Shown here: positions 54,569 through 64,000 of the stretch, in pieces
How positions within the stretch are numbered: the stretch's first letter is position 1
Layout of the letters: every line of letters starts with the position of its first letter
NCBI RefSeq assembly: GCF_000230975.2
Contig: NC_021172.1
Location: forward strand, 2,542,001-2,606,000
Direction of reading: 5' to 3'
DNA length: 64,000 nucleotides
Source of the DNA: Hyphomicrobium denitrificans 1NES1
GTDB lineage: Bacteria; Pseudomonadota; Alphaproteobacteria; Rhizobiales; Hyphomicrobiaceae
The notes under the pieces: generated by a model
Told to the model about the DNA's origin: nothing
What the model saw: only the letters and a program-made list of their open reading frames with translations
Database searches by the model: none
Made by a program: the position numbers and the translations under genes

Positions 54569-56524
54569 TTAGCCCTGCGGCTGCGGTTCCGGTCCGATGT
54601 CGATGCCGCCGGTCGACTCGCCACGCGGGCGTGGCGGCTGGCGGCCAGCGGACGGCACGGCCGATCCGGCGGGGCCCTTCGAGCCATCGTCATCATCACG
54701 GCGAGCGATCTTCTCGCCGCGCATGATAGCCTGACATTCCTCACCCGTGATCGTCTCGTATTCCATGAGCGCCTGCGCCATGGCCTCGAGCTCGGCTTTA
54801 TGCTTCGTCAGCACTTCCCAAGCGGTATTCTGCCCCGCGGTCACGATGCGGCGTGTCTCTTCATCGATGAGCTTGGCGGTTTCCTCACTCATATTCTTCT
54901 GTTGCGTGATCGAATGCCCGAGGAACACTTCCTGCGAGTTTTCCGAATAGAGCAGCGGGCCAAGCTTGTCGCTCATGCCCCATTCCGTGACCATGCGCTT
55001 GGCGATACCGGTCGCTTGGCTGATGTCGCTCGACGCTCCGGTATTCAAGTGCTCGCGGCCGTAGATGATCTGCTCGGCGACGCGGCCGCCGAAGGCCATC
55101 GCGATCTTGCCTTCGCACCATTGCTTCGAATAGCTGAGGCGATCACGCTCCGGCAAACTCATCGTGACGCCCAGCGCCCGACCGCGCGGAATGATCGTCA
55201 CCTTGTGCAGCGGATCGTTGCCCGGCACGACGAGGTTGACGATCGCGTGGCCCGCTTCGTGGTAGGCGGTCGCGAGCTTTTCTTCCTCCGTCATGGCCAT
55301 GGTCTTGCGCTCGGCGCCCATCATGACCTTGTCTTTGGAATCCTCGAACTCGGCCTGCGTGACGAGCCGCTTGTTGCGGCGCGCGGCGAGCAAAGCCGCC
55401 TCGTTGACGAGGTTCGCAAGATCGGCGCCCGAGAAGCCCGGCGTACCGCGTGCGATGACCTTCGGATCGACGTCCGGTGCCAACGGCACTTTCTTCATAT
55501 GGACGCGCAGGATCTTCTCGCGGCCGATCACATCCGGGTTCGGCACGACGATCTGTCGATCGAAACGGCCGGGCCGCAGCAATGCGGGATCAAGAACGTC
55601 GGGGCGGTTCGTCGCCGCGATGATGATGATGCCTTCGTTGGCTTCGAAGCCATCCATCTCGACGAGCAACTGGTTGAGCGTCTGCTCGCGCTCGTCGTTG
55701 CCGCCGCCGAGGCCGGCGCCGCGATGACGGCCGACGGCATCGATTTCGTCGATGAAGATAATGCAGGGCGCATTTTTCTTCGCCTGCTCGAACATGTCGC
55801 GGACGCGGCTCGCACCGACGCCGACGAACATTTCGACGAAGTCGGAGCCCGAGATCGTGAAGAAGGGCACGTTGGCTTCGCCCGCGACGGCGCGCGCGAT
55901 GAGCGTCTTACCCGTGCCGGGAGGGCCGACGAGCAGACAGCCGCGCGGGATGCGTCCGCCCAGGCGCTGGAATTTCTGGGGATCGCGAAGGAACTCGACG
56001 ATCTCTTCGAGATCGGCTTTCGCTTCGTCGACACCGGCGACGTCTTCAAACGTGACACGGCCGTGACGCTCGGTCAAAAGCTTGGCGCGCGACTTGCCGA
56101 AACCCATGGCGCGCCCCGAGCCAGACTGCATCTGGCGCATGAAAAAGATCCAGACGCCGATCAGCAACAGCATCGGGAACCAGCTCAGCAGGATGCTCGT
56201 GATCGACTGCACTTCGTCCTCTGCGGGCCGCGCTTTGAACTTCACACCCTTGTCGCGCAGACGGGTGACGAGATTCGGATCCTCGGGCGCATAGGTCGAG
56301 AATGCCGCTTCGCTTCCCGATGCATCACGCCTCGTGCCGGTGATACGATTACCGGCAATAACAGCTTCCGACACAGTACCTTTATCGACTGCGTCAAGGA
56401 ATTCCGAATATTGAATCTCGTTAGTGTGCCTGGACTGGCTCGGATTGCTCACCAAATTATACAGGGCGAGCAGAAGGACGAACAGCGCCGCCCAGATCGC
56501 AAGTTTCTGATAATTAGGGTTCAT
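54569..56524 (-). CDS. ftsH: ATP-dependent zinc metalloprotease FtsH
   Basis: A 651-residue membrane-bound AAA+ protease that degrades membrane and regulatory proteins. Two transmembrane helices lie at about residues 9-25 and 110-130. Walker A GPPGTGKT is at 200-207, Walker B at 256-261, and the SRH region includes [18 protein letters not shown]. The zinc site HEAGH is at 422-426. The C-terminal tail is Pro/Gly-rich and disordered. It is in the expected order after tilS and before folP. Confidence 0.98.
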   Translation of the reverse strand: MNPNYQKLAIWAALFVLLLALYNLVSNPSQSRHTNEIQYSEFLDAVDKGTVSEAVIAGNRITGTRRDASGSEAAFSTYAPEDPNLVTRLRDKGVKFKARPAEDEVQSITSILLSWFPMLLLIGVWIFFMRQMQSGSGRAMGFGKSRAKLLTERHGRVTFEDVAGVDEAKADLEEIVEFLRDPQKFQRLGGRIPRGCLLVGPPGTGKTLIARAVAGEANVPFFTISGSDFVEMFVGVGASRVRDMFEQAKKNAPCIIFIDEIDAVGRHRGAGLGGGNDEREQTLNQLLVEMDGFEANEGIIIIAATNRPDVLDPALLRPGRFDRQIVVPNPDVIGREKILRVHMKKVPLAPDVDPKVIARGTPGFSGADLANLVNEAALLAARRNKRLVTQAEFEDSKDKVMMGAERKTMAMTEEEKLATAYHEAGHAIVNLVVPGNDPLHKVTIIPRGRALGVTMSLPERDRLSYSKQWCEGKIAMAFGGRVAEQIIYGREHLNTGASSDISQATGIAKRMVTEWGMSDKLGPLLYSENSQEVFLGHSITQQKNMSEETAKLIDEETRRIVTAGQNTAWEVLTKHKAELEAMAQALMEYETITGEECQAIMRGEKIARRDDDDGSKGPAGSAVPSAGRQPPRPRGESTGGIDIGPEPQPQG

Positions 56525-56680
56525 TTGGCTCCCTGCTGACGCCAGTCACGCGGATAGCGCACTGGGCTCCGGCGGCGCTCGGTGCCGGATTGCCTGCTTA
56601 ACATAGGGGGCTCGGCACATCCGCACAAGTTCAGCCATGACCCGAGGTCGTCGCTGCGCCTGCAGCATGCCTATAAATCC

Positions 56681-58015
56681 TTAATAAGCAGCGGACAGCG
56701 CCAAAGCCTTAAGCTCACACCCTGCTTCCAAGAATGGCGCTTCGGACGCAACTGCGAAAGGCGCGAGCGACGGCACCGCGACCAAATCGTCATCCTTCCA
56801 GAACGACGGAAGGGCATGCACTGCCCGTGCCGGCGGTCGACGACCGGGGATAAGGCGGCCGGCAATCACCAAGTAATTTTCCTGGCCGAGCGGCCTTACT
56901 CGGACAGGGCCGATCGCTTCCGGCACCCGACGGACGATGAACCGCCGGTCCCAGGTCCGGCTTTCGCCGGGGACGAGCAAGAGATCAGGCTGGGCGAGCC
57001 GGCCGGCCTCGCGCCAGACACGGATGAAGCGGCTGCCGCTCGAAACCATGGCGCCGCCGAGCGTCGCGGTGCTTTTTTCTTCCGCCTGAAGCCTGGCCGC
57101 GAGATCTTCGATCTCGGAGAGCTCAGGCCTTTCGCTGGCGCCGCCGTAGCGCGCGATGAGGCGAGCGAGGAGCCTCTGGCGAAGCAGGGTTGGCCCTTCG
57201 CGGAAGGCTTCCCGGTCGAAGGCCGCAAAGACTTCGTTGCCAAACGACAGAGCGAGTGTCGCGGTGAAGCGTTCTTCAGCGTAATGCAAAGCTGCCTCGG
57301 CGTCGCCGAGACGCCGCGCCGATGTTGCAAGGGCCGCGGCTGAAATTCCAGTGGCTACCAAGGCGGGCAGCAGCGCGTGCCGAATGCGCGCACGCTCGTA
57401 GCGAGAATCCTTGTTGGTCGGATCGTCGACACATGGAACACCGCGTGCTTCAAGCGTCGCGATGAGGCGCGATTTTGGAAACGGCAGAAGCGGCCGCAGA
57501 AGTCGGACGGTCGAACCTTCGAGCAGGGCGCGCTCGGCCGGCATTGCAGAGAGTCCGGTAACGCCCGCCCCTCGTGCGAGGCGCATGGCGAACGTCTCAG
57601 CCTGATCGTCGAGATGATGCGCCGTGACGACTGCGACGGTGCTTGCAGCCAGGCTTCGCGCATGCGCTTCGAGCAGCCGATAGCGGGCCTGCCGCGCGGC
57701 ATCGGGAATACCGCTCAGAGGCTTCTCGTCAGTCCACGGCAAGGTAGCGTGCGGCAATCCAAGGCGAAGCGACTCGCGGGCTACAAACCCAGCCTCCCGG
57801 GAAGCTTCGGGCCGCAAGCGATGATCGACTGTTGCGGCGGAGAGCGATGGCAGCGCACCATTCCGGCGCTGACGCCATTCGGCCGCGAGGACGAGCAGCG
57901 CCATGCTATCCGGCCCACCGGAAACGGCCAGAACGACGTGATCAAACTTCGCGAGCTGCTCGAAAGCGGCGTCCGCTTCGATTGGTGCAACCGGCACCTG
58001 CGCATCGCGTGGCAT
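56681..58015 (-). CDS. tilS: tRNA(Ile)-lysidine synthase
   Basis: A 444-residue enzyme that lysidinylates C34 of tRNA-Ile2 (CAU), converting its specificity to AUA. The PP-loop ATP motif SGGPDSM is at about residues 32-38; the HHLDDQAET motif follows. Flanks match the usual cpoB-tilS-ftsH order. It is co-directional with cpoB, 27 bp downstream. Confidence 0.95.
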   Translation of the reverse strand: MPRDAQVPVAPIEADAAFEQLAKFDHVVLAVSGGPDSMALLVLAAEWRQRRNGALPSLSAATVDHRLRPEASREAGFVARESLRLGLPHATLPWTDEKPLSGIPDAARQARYRLLEAHARSLAASTVAVVTAHHLDDQAETFAMRLARGAGVTGLSAMPAERALLEGSTVRLLRPLLPFPKSRLIATLEARGVPCVDDPTNKDSRYERARIRHALLPALVATGISAAALATSARRLGDAEAALHYAEERFTATLALSFGNEVFAAFDREAFREGPTLLRQRLLARLIARYGGASERPELSEIEDLAARLQAEEKSTATLGGAMVSSGSRFIRVWREAGRLAQPDLLLVPGESRTWDRRFIVRRVPEAIGPVRVRPLGQENYLVIAGRLIPGRRPPARAVHALPSFWKDDDLVAVPSLAPFAVASEAPFLEAGCELKALALSAAY

Positions 58016-58042
58016 CGTTTTTCACCACTACTTTATATTACT

Positions 58043-59068
58043 CTATTGGCACCCAACGCGCTGGCGTTCGCTTTGCGCACGCGCCTTGACACTTTGAGGG
58101 GCCGTCGGAAATTTAGACGCCAATTCGGCGAACGATGAGCAAGCGGCATCCTTCTGGCCGAGGCGATCGAGCGACATCGCGAGCTTCAGCAGGCTGTCCG
58201 GCGCCTTGGCGCTTTGGGCATAGGATTGATAGCCCTTCAGGAAGGCGCTCGCAGCAGCCTTGTATTGGCCGCGTACGAAATGTGTCTCGCCGAGCCAGTA
58301 TTGCGCGTTGCCTGAGAGCGAGTCGTTCGGAAACTTCTTCAAAAATTCGTCGAATGCCGCTTCGGCGGCGCCATAATCGCGCTGCAGGAGATAGCCGTAG
58401 GCCGTCTCATAGAGTTGTTTGGGGTCGTTGCTCGACGTGCTGGCTGGAGCCAACGCGGCCGTCGCGACGGTTGCTGGCGCCGGTACGGCACCTGTCTGGC
58501 CTACGGCGCCGGGGGGGGCTTCTGGAGAATGCGCGCCGTCGCTGTTCAGAAGACCGCCGATGGCATCGTTGCCAGTCGCGACCGTCGTCGAGCCGAAGCC
58601 TGGGTTCGGCGCCGTGGGGGGTTGTGCTTGCGGATGTGCTTCCTGGCCCGCTAGCGCCGTGTCGGAGGAGGCCGGAATGTCGGAACGACGCGGCGTGCCG
58701 CCGAGGCTTCGCACCTGATCGGACAGTTGCTGAACCTGGGCCGTCAATGCGCGGACCTGTGTCTCGAGTCCTTCGATGCGCGCGGCATCACCATCGCCTC
58801 CAGCCGTCGACGCCGGAAATGGCGCGGGTGCCGAACCGCCGCTCTTCGCTAGCGTCTCAAGCGTTCCGACGACGACCTGCATGTCGACAAGTTGTTCTTC
58901 GAGCGATCGGACACGTGCCTGCAATCCGCTCTCTCCGGTAGCAGCCGCGGCACTTCCCTTTGCCGCCTTCTCGTTCGATTGGGCAAACACCGGCGTTGCC
59001 GCCAGAAGCAATGCGACTGCTGCTGCGGAAATTCCGAATCCGACTGGAATCCGTTTGCGCTTAGCCAT
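58043..59068 (-). CDS. cpoB: Tol-Pal system protein CpoB (YbgF)
   Basis: A 341-residue periplasmic protein. The signal peptide (to about residue 29, ending VFAQ) is followed by a coiled coil (ARVRSLEEQLVDMQVVVGTL, then ARIEGLETQVRALTAQVQQL). A Pro/Ala-rich linker precedes TPR repeats (LYETAYGYLLQRDYGAAEAA, LSGNAQYWLGETHFVRGQYK). CpoB coordinates outer-membrane constriction with peptidoglycan synthesis at division. Start ATG 59068 begins a proper MAKRKR signal peptide. Confidence 0.94.
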   Translation of the reverse strand: MAKRKRIPVGFGISAAAVALLLAATPVFAQSNEKAAKGSAAAATGESGLQARVRSLEEQLVDMQVVVGTLETLAKSGGSAPAPFPASTAGGDGDAARIEGLETQVRALTAQVQQLSDQVRSLGGTPRRSDIPASSDTALAGQEAHPQAQPPTAPNPGFGSTTVATGNDAIGGLLNSDGAHSPEAPPGAVGQTGAVPAPATVATAALAPASTSSNDPKQLYETAYGYLLQRDYGAAEAAFDEFLKKFPNDSLSGNAQYWLGETHFVRGQYKAAASAFLKGYQSYAQSAKAPDSLLKLAMSLDRLGQKDAACSSFAELASKFPTAPQSVKARAQSERQRVGCQ

Positions 59069-59242
59069 GCCCCGGCCTTGCTCCGTATGATTCGATAAAG
59101 CCAATGATTTCGATATCGACACAGACCCTATCACGGCCATGCGTCTATCAAACTGTCTCGTGCGCCCGATATTGGGCAAAATCAAATGAAGAGTCATGGG
59201 CTTCCCCCGCCGATGCGGCAATTGCGGCAAAGCCGCGTCCGC

Positions 59243-60031
59243 TCACTGCGCTACTTGCCCCGTCTCAACCGCGCGCCCCAACGATGATTTGGTAGTCCGT
59301 GCCGCTGGAGATTGCATGCTTGACCGTATCGGGTCCTGGTCACGGAGGTCGTTAATAAAAACTTCGGCATTCCGATTCTGCGCCCGGCACAAAGACGTCG
59401 AGCAGACCGCGACTTTGTCGTCGTTGCCGGTCGGTCTCAGTTCGATCCGGCTCGGATCGAGTCCCGCCGCAACGAGACGATCACGCACGGCCTCAGCCCG
59501 CTGCGTGGACAGAAGTTGCGCCGATCTTCGGTCGCCGCCATCGTCGGAGCGGCCGATCACCGTGACCGTAAGGTTCGGCCGGACTTTCAGCCAGCGCGCT
59601 TGATTTTCGATGATGCTGCACGCGCGACCGCCGAGCGTCGCGCTGCTTTCCGCGAAAAAGACGCGATCTCCGACGCTGACGAGGAAAGCATGGCGATACT
59701 CGGCCGTTCGCTCGGCTTCATCGGCGCGGATCGCGGCGCGGTCTTCTTCAGTGCCGCCATTGGTATCGAGGGCCGATAAAGCTCGCCGCGCGCGTGAAGC
59801 TTCGGGCGAACTCGGAAATACCGAAATGAGCTTCTGGAAAAGCCGGCGCGCGGAATCGACTGCGTGATCGGACGCTGCGTCCAGGCCGTCAACGAGGAGT
59901 TCTGCAGCGGTCTCACCATTGGGACCGTCGTCATCGTTCTGCGCGAACGTCGGCAAAGGCAATGCGACCATGACGGCGAGCACCGCCGACACGACGCCAA
60001 TCACGACACTTGAAGACCGCAATTTGTACAT
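59243..60031 (-). CDS. OmpA-family protein inserted in the tol-pal cluster
   Basis: A 262-residue exported protein. A signal peptide (residues about 8-30) is followed by a Glu/Ala-rich segment and an OmpA C-terminal-like peptidoglycan-binding domain (LKVRPNLTVTVIGRSDDGGD, then RAEAVRDRLVAAGLDPSRIE). Its SLCRAQNRNAEV resembles SCWSQNRRAQTV of the Pal next door. It looks like a second, soluble Pal-type protein. It lies between pal and cpoB. Confidence 0.78.
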   Translation of the reverse strand: MYKLRSSSVVIGVVSAVLAVMVALPLPTFAQNDDDGPNGETAAELLVDGLDAASDHAVDSARRLFQKLISVFPSSPEASRARRALSALDTNGGTEEDRAAIRADEAERTAEYRHAFLVSVGDRVFFAESSATLGGRACSIIENQARWLKVRPNLTVTVIGRSDDGGDRRSAQLLSTQRAEAVRDRLVAAGLDPSRIELRPTGNDDKVAVCSTSLCRAQNRNAEVFINDLRDQDPIRSSMQSPAARTTKSSLGRAVETGQVAQ

Positions 60032-60175
60032 TTAACGGGGGCGCAAGTATTCCGACTTCGCGCCCGTTATGGTCGGCCAATCAGGCTAAACTTTGCCAAA
60101 TTAAGGCCAATCGAAAGCAATTCGCGCGTGTGGCTAATTTAAACCAATCGAGCGCGCCGACCCGAATAGCGGGAT

Positions 60176-60691
60176 TTAGCGCTGGCTTACGACGCCGCCG
60201 CTGTTCAGCACGGTCTGGGCACGCCGGTTCTGCGACCAGCAGGAAATATCGTTGCAAACAGCCACCGGACGTTCCTTGCCATACGAGATCGTGCGGATCC
60301 GGGCGCCGTTGACGCCATGCTGCGACAGGAAGTTGCGCACGGTCGTAGCGCGGCGTGCACCGAGGGCGATGTTGTATTCGCGCGTGCCCCGCTCGTCGGC
60401 ATGACCCTCGATCGTAATCGCGTATTGGGAATACTGCTGCAGCCACTGCGCCTGCTTGGTCAGTGTCTGCTGCGCTTCTGGCGTCAAGTCGATCGAGTCT
60501 GTCGAGAAGTAGACGATGTCGCCGACGTTCTGACTGAAGTCGCGCTGAGACCCGGGAGTCGCCGCGCCGTATTTGCCGCTCAATGCATCCGGCTGCAGTT
60601 CCTTGTTGCTCGCGCACGCACCGACAGTCGCTGCGAGAATCGAAACGGCGGCGAGGCGCAGCCACATGCTCCGCGCAATCGATGCCAGCAT
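60176..60691 (-). CDS. pal: Peptidoglycan-associated lipoprotein Pal
   Basis: A 171-residue outer-membrane lipoprotein. The lipobox TVGAC places lipidated Cys at residue 26. The OmpA-like domain (residues about 60-160) includes TIEGHADERGTREYNIALGA, RRATTVRNFL and ISYGKERP. Pal binds peptidoglycan and cycles with TolB and TolA to draw the outer membrane inward at division. It is followed by the extra OmpA gene and cpoB. Confidence 0.97.
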   Translation of the reverse strand: MLASIARSMWLRLAAVSILAATVGACASNKELQPDALSGKYGAATPGSQRDFSQNVGDIVYFSTDSIDLTPEAQQTLTKQAQWLQQYSQYAITIEGHADERGTREYNIALGARRATTVRNFLSQHGVNGARIRTISYGKERPVAVCNDISCWSQNRRAQTVLNSGGVVSQR

Positions 60692-61045
60692 TTCGTTTAT
60701 CCCTTTCGTCTCGACCGCAACTCTCGAGCAAGCCAGATAGCGTTCAATCCGCTCCGCAAGAGGCCATCTTTGTTGCGTCAGCGTTTAGTGGAACGTTCAG
60801 CCGAAAATATGGCCAATTCCGCGGATTCACAGCGATTTCATATGCATCGAATGCCAACGCAATTGTTAAGCGCAGCGAGACCGTCAGCCGACCCAACGAT
60901 TTGTAACATCGCGGATTTGCGGTGCACGTGCGACCAATTCGATTCCACAGAATTTTCCCACACGCAAAATGTGGTCATTCCGGGAGCACAATTCGGACGC
61001 GGTTCCTACAGAAAACACCGGTCCGGTTGCGGACATCCAAAAGCT
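60692..61045. other. Intergenic region upstream of pal
   Basis: About 350 bp between pal and the hairpin at 61046. It presumably holds the pal promoter. No gene with a ribosome binding site, and no known RNA element, was recognised. Confidence 0.4.
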
Positions 61046-61090
61046 CAAGACCGAGATGGTGGCGAGGAAATCGCCAACAACTCGGTCTTG
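61046..61090 (-). terminator. Nested hairpin following the first tiny lipoprotein gene
   Basis: CAAGACCGAG/CTCGGTCTTG (10 bp, 61046-61055 with 61081-61090) encloses TGGCGA/TCGCCA (61060-61065 with 61071-61076). On the minus strand it is followed by TTTT within five bases. It could end the tiny-lipoprotein transcript. Confidence 0.55.
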
Positions 61091-61133
61091 AAGTTCGGTA
61101 TGAAAAACGCAGTACTCAGAAGCCAAGCAGCAC

Positions 61134-61259
61134 TTAGCGCACTGCCTGCTCCGAAGCGGCCGGACCGCCGAGCTTCATTGGCTGATGCTCAACTTCTTTC
61201 CGGCATGCGCCGACAGCAACAGCAACTAAAACTGCAGCAAGAACGATTGCGCTCTTCAT
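61134..61259 (-). CDS. Tiny lipoprotein with KLGGP motif (copy 1)
   Basis: A 41-residue predicted lipoprotein. The signal segment (MKSAIVLAAVLVAVAVGAC) ends in a good lipobox (VGAC, Cys19). The mature 23 residues, RKEVEHQPMKLGGPAASEQAVR with Cys, match the next gene at 13 of 22 positions. AAAGGAG sits seven bases before the ATG. It is too small for standard gene finders. Unlike entericidins in sequence. Confidence 0.75.
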   Translation of the reverse strand: MKSAIVLAAVLVAVAVGACRKEVEHQPMKLGGPAASEQAVR

Positions 61260-61293
61260 GAGTAGTCTCCTTTGAGTTCCAAACAGTCCGCTA

Positions 61294-61428
61294 TTAGCGA
61301 ACGGCCTGGCTGCTTGCGGTGGGACCGCCGAGCTTCAAAGGAACATGCTCAGCTTCGCGACGGCATGCGCTAACCGCAATAGCCGCTGCTACGACTGACA
61401 AAAGGATCAGCCCCTTCACACCCTGCAT
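61294..61428 (-). CDS. Tiny lipoprotein with KLGGP motif (copy 2)
   Basis: A 44-residue predicted lipoprotein. The signal segment (MQGVKGLILLSVVAAAIAV) ends in VSAC (lipobox, Cys22). The mature part RREAEHVPLKLGGPTASSQAVR parallels copy 1. AGGAG lies eight bases before ATG 61428; ATG 61434 is closer to the site and less likely. Candidate -35 TTGACT at 61570-61575 (minus) precedes it. Confidence 0.75.
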   Translation of the reverse strand: MQGVKGLILLSVVAAAIAVSACRREAEHVPLKLGGPTASSQAVR

Positions 61429-61684
61429 GGTCATATCTCCTGATACGATTCCGGCAAAAGCCGTACTCTGGGGTACCGGGCGGGCGTCTGGCGATCAAGG
61501 AGAGAGGCGGCAAACGCCAAGTTTTCCAATCCGATAGATGCGAAAATGCAACGACGACGCGTGTGGGAAAGTCAACACTTTTCCGATTGCCCAAATAGCG
61601 CCCAACCCCTTGTTTTAAGCATATTATTTTGCTCGTTTCGAAGCCCGCTTCGATCTCCGGAGACATGCGTTCGTAAAGAAGGTG

Positions 61685-63022
61685 TTAATTTAGAAGCGGT
61701 GACCAGGCGGGGTCCGAGGCGAAGGATGGAGTCGTGACCTGGCGCTCATTAAAGCCGGTGATGTCGACCGAATAAATCTTCGGTCCGCCGTTCGTCGACT
61801 GGGAATCGCGCCAGAACATCACCACCCGGCCGTTGGGGGCCCAGGTCGGGCCTTCATTATGGAAGCCTTCGGTCAGGACGCGTTCCCCGGAGCCATCAGG
61901 CTTCATCACGCCGATCAAGAACTGGCCGCCGGTCTGCTCGGTAAAGGCGATGTAATCCCCTCGTGGCGACCAGACCGGTGTCGAATAGCTGCCGCCGCCC
62001 TGAGAGATCGGGTGTGCTCCCGACCCGTCCGCATTCATAACGTACAAGCGCTGCGCCCCATCGCGGTCGCTTTCGAACACGATCTGGCGGCCATCCGGGG
62101 AGTAGCTCGGACTGGTGTCGATGCCGTTCGACTCGGTCAGTCGGCGCGACTGCCGCGTCCTCAGGTCCATCTCGTAGATGCTGGAGCGGCCATCCGGCGT
62201 CCCGAGACTCATAACGACCCTTTGTCCGTCAGGTGAGAATCGCGGCGCGAACGTCATACCCGGGAAATCGCCGACAAGCTCTCGCCGACCGGTCTCGAGG
62301 TTCATGATGAAAACCTTCGGCTGGTCGGACGTGTATGACATGTAGGTGATTTCCTGATTCGTCGGCGAGAACCTCGGCGTCAGGACGAGTTCCTTGCCTT
62401 GCGTCAGAAGGCGCACATTGGCGCCGTCCTGGTCCATGATTGCGAGCCGTTTGACGCGGTTCTGCGCCGGCCCCGTCTCGTCGACGAAGACAATGCGCGT
62501 ATCGAAGTAGCCCTTTTCGCCGGTCAGCCGCTCATAGACGCTGTCTGCGATCATGTGCGCGATACGCCGCCAGTTCTGCGCGGATGTTGAAAATCGCTGG
62601 CCGGCGAGCTGCTTCCCGCTCGCGACGTCCCACAGCCGGAACTCGGCGCCGACCCGGCCGTCACCGGCATTGACAACACGCCCGACGACGAGCGCATCGG
62701 CCTGCACGGACCGCCAGTCGCCGAACCGCGGCACCGCGTTGATGTCTCTGATTTGCTCCAGGAACGACGCGCGGTCGAGGGGGCGGAATAGCCCCGAGCG
62801 TTCGAGATCGGCCTGCAGCACGTCCGAGACGTTACCTGCGAGCTGCGGATCGTCACCGACGAACAACGGGATCGCTATGGGGATTGGAGCGATCGTTCCT
62901 TCCGTCTGCGTCCCTTTGAGTTGTGCCAGCGCCCGTGTCGCCAAACCACAATCGAGCGTAAGCCCGACGGCAATCAGACAGATGAAGGCAAGCGCGTGCT
63001 GTAGGGGATTTTTCCGGCTCAT
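61685..63022 (-). CDS. tolB: Tol-Pal system protein TolB
   Basis: A 445-residue periplasmic protein. The signal peptide ends near ALAQ; an N-terminal alpha/beta domain ([20 protein letters not shown]) precedes a six-blade beta-propeller with repeated DG..RIVFxS and FSPDG motifs. TolB binds Pal and the TolA C-terminus. ATG 63022 starts the usual MSRKN-type basic n-region. It is 80 bp downstream of tolA. Confidence 0.97.
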   Translation of the reverse strand: MSRKNPLQHALAFICLIAVGLTLDCGLATRALAQLKGTQTEGTIAPIPIAIPLFVGDDPQLAGNVSDVLQADLERSGLFRPLDRASFLEQIRDINAVPRFGDWRSVQADALVVGRVVNAGDGRVGAEFRLWDVASGKQLAGQRFSTSAQNWRRIAHMIADSVYERLTGEKGYFDTRIVFVDETGPAQNRVKRLAIMDQDGANVRLLTQGKELVLTPRFSPTNQEITYMSYTSDQPKVFIMNLETGRRELVGDFPGMTFAPRFSPDGQRVVMSLGTPDGRSSIYEMDLRTRQSRRLTESNGIDTSPSYSPDGRQIVFESDRDGAQRLYVMNADGSGAHPISQGGGSYSTPVWSPRGDYIAFTEQTGGQFLIGVMKPDGSGERVLTEGFHNEGPTWAPNGRVVMFWRDSQSTNGGPKIYSVDITGFNERQVTTPSFASDPAWSPLLN

Positions 63023-63102
63023 GCTTGATGTCTCATCTGTCAATCGTTGGTCATTTCGAATGGTGCTTCGCTTCGCGGTCGAATGAAGCAACTTTTTGGC
63101 GT

Positions 63103-64000
63103 TTACAACATTTGGCGCGGATCGAAAGTCCAGTCGACGATCTTCCACGCATTGTATTTGTCGGGCGGCAATCTGAACGGCGCGCACATCCTTACGGCCC
63201 GGAGAGCAGCTTCCGTGTAGACTTGCCCCGCCGTGGTCGATGGTGCCGATGTGACACGAGGCTCGCCCGCGAGGCTACCGTCGGGGTTCATTTCCCAGTG
63301 CAATTCGACAACCGGAACCTCCTCGCCGCCGCCGGTGCCGGGCGGCCGCCAGCAACCGTTGAGCTGCGACTTGAGCATTCCCTTCAGCAAATCCTGCTCG
63401 CGCGCCGATAACACCGTATCGGTGCCGGTGGCCGTTCCCGCTTCCCTGCCGGTTTTATCGGCAGTCGTGCTTGAGCCCGCGGCCTGCTGACCTTTCTTCC
63501 GCGGATCCTTATCGAGCAGCGCTTTCGGAGGTGCGTCATCCGGCGATTTATCGAGGATCGAAGCGATCCTGCTCGGATCGAATTTTTTCTTTGCCGCCTC
63601 AGCCTTTTTCCTGGCTTCTTCCTGCTTCTTTTTTTTCAGCTCAGCGGCGCGCTTCTTTTTCGCGGCCTCCTCGGCTTTTTTCTTGGCTTCTTCTTCGGCT
63701 TTTTTCTTTGCCTCGTCCTCAGCCTTTTTCTTGGCTTCCTCTTCGGCCTGCTTCTTGGCTTCCTCAGCCTTGCGCTCATCCTCGAGCTTCTGCTCCAGGA
63801 GCTTCTTGTCGTCGGGCGTGGGTCCGGGTGCAGGCTCAGGCGGCGGGGGCGGTTCCTCCAGCTTTTTGGCGATCGGATCGGGCTTCACCTGCTCGGCTGC
63901 TTTCGGAGGTTCGGCAGGCGGAGGAGGTTCTGCCTCGGGCGGCGGCTCGGCCTTGGCGACTTCCTGCTCCTGCGGCGGTGGAGGAGGCGGGGGCGCGGCG
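63103..64000 (-). CDS. tolA: Tol-Pal system protein TolA, C-terminal part
   Basis: About 299 codons are visible and the reading frame continues past the right edge. The visible part has Pro/Glu-rich segments ([20 protein letters not shown]), then a long Lys/Glu/Ala helical repeat ([20 protein letters not shown]; TolA domain II), then a C-terminal domain ([37 protein letters not shown]). It links the inner-membrane TolQR motor to Pal and TolB. The N-terminal membrane anchor is outside the window. Confidence 0.93.
   Translation of the reverse strand, partial: AAPPPPPPPQEQEVAKAEPPPEAEPPPPAEPPKAAEQVKPDPIAKKLEEPPPPPEPAPGPTPDDKKLLEQKLEDERKAEEAKKQAEEEAKKKAEDEAKKKAEEEAKKKAEEAAKKKRAAELKKKKQEEARKKAEAAKKKFDPSRIASILDKSPDDAPPKALLDKDPRKKGQQAAGSSTTADKTGREAGTATGTDTVLSAREQDLLKGMLKSQLNGCWRPPGTGGGEEVPVVELHWEMNPDGSLAGEPRVTSAPSTTAGQVYTEAALRAVRMCAPFRLPPDKYNAWKIVDWTFDPRQML

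Noticed and set aside
54557..56539. 660-codon plus-strand open frame over ftsH
   Set aside because: It is the antisense shadow of ftsH, which carries all FtsH motifs; the GC-rich third position makes long antisense frames common.

Overview
The window comes from an alphaproteobacterium of the order Rhizobiales (Hyphomicrobiales), most likely Hyphomicrobium or a close relative. The evidence is GC-rich coding sequence, the tolA-tolB-pal-cpoB-tilS-ftsH-folP-glmM gene order, a usg-type gene, DUF1217 and DUF1285 proteins, an alphaproteobacterial-style serC leader, and two Omp25-like beta-barrels. Genus is an inference; no rRNA or tRNA gene is visible. Most of the window reads as chromosomal core with small accessory patches.

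Layout. 1-8400: the tail of a Bcp-type peroxiredoxin, a bactofilin, a GNAT enzyme, a lipoprotein, a MarC transporter and usg. Then comes an ECF sigma factor operon with a DUF4142 protein and a cupredoxin, followed by folE, a c-type cytochrome, small secreted proteins and DUF1285. 8571-18214: a co-directional block of MoxR ATPase, DUF58 protein, a BatA-like/DUF4159 giant membrane protein and a second vWA-like membrane protein. It ends with a degenerate 3-hydroxyisobutyrate-dehydrogenase-like protein and a phospholipase-C-like/DUF4332 fusion. 18350-21000: a TPP riboswitch controlling a small membrane protein and thiC. The thiC reading frame carries an in-frame cluster of GC-rich palindromic repeats.

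21000-41500: a mixed region of secreted and envelope proteins: a TupA-like ATP-grasp protein, two NodB-type polysaccharide deacetylases, a second bactofilin, CorA, two RlpA-like proteins, an LprI-like protein, an HTH regulator, a patatin, a metallophosphoesterase and two Nudix proteins. It also holds a 711-residue DUF1217 repeat protein and a DUF47/Pit phosphate transport pair. 41473-50409: mostly minus-strand purA, a DUF4139 protein, serC, two outer-membrane beta-barrels and glmM. 50736-53041: a plus-strand patch (ParA, a helical partner, a sulfotransferase) set between glmM and folP. 53159-64000: folP, ftsH, tilS, cpoB, an extra OmpA-type protein, pal, two tiny paralogous lipoproteins, tolB and the C-terminal part of tolA.

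How they fit together. The dominant theme is the cell envelope: Tol-Pal, GlmM, FtsH, RlpA, bactofilins, deacetylases and porin-like proteins. Nucleotide, folate, serine and thiamine synthesis (purA, folE, folP, serC, thiC) sits between them. The observations most worth a second look are: (i) repeat elements translated inside thiC; (ii) two tandem 41-44-residue lipoproteins sharing a KLGGP motif inside the tol-pal locus; (iii) matching GGGAAC / GCATCCAAT promoter-like boxes before both the ECF sigma gene and its downstream operon; (iv) a 25-codon ORF with a near-perfect anti-16S ribosome binding site and several terminators; (v) the ParA/helical-protein pair; and (vi) hairpins that occlude ribosome binding sites. 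No CRISPR array, prophage or complete insertion sequence was seen.
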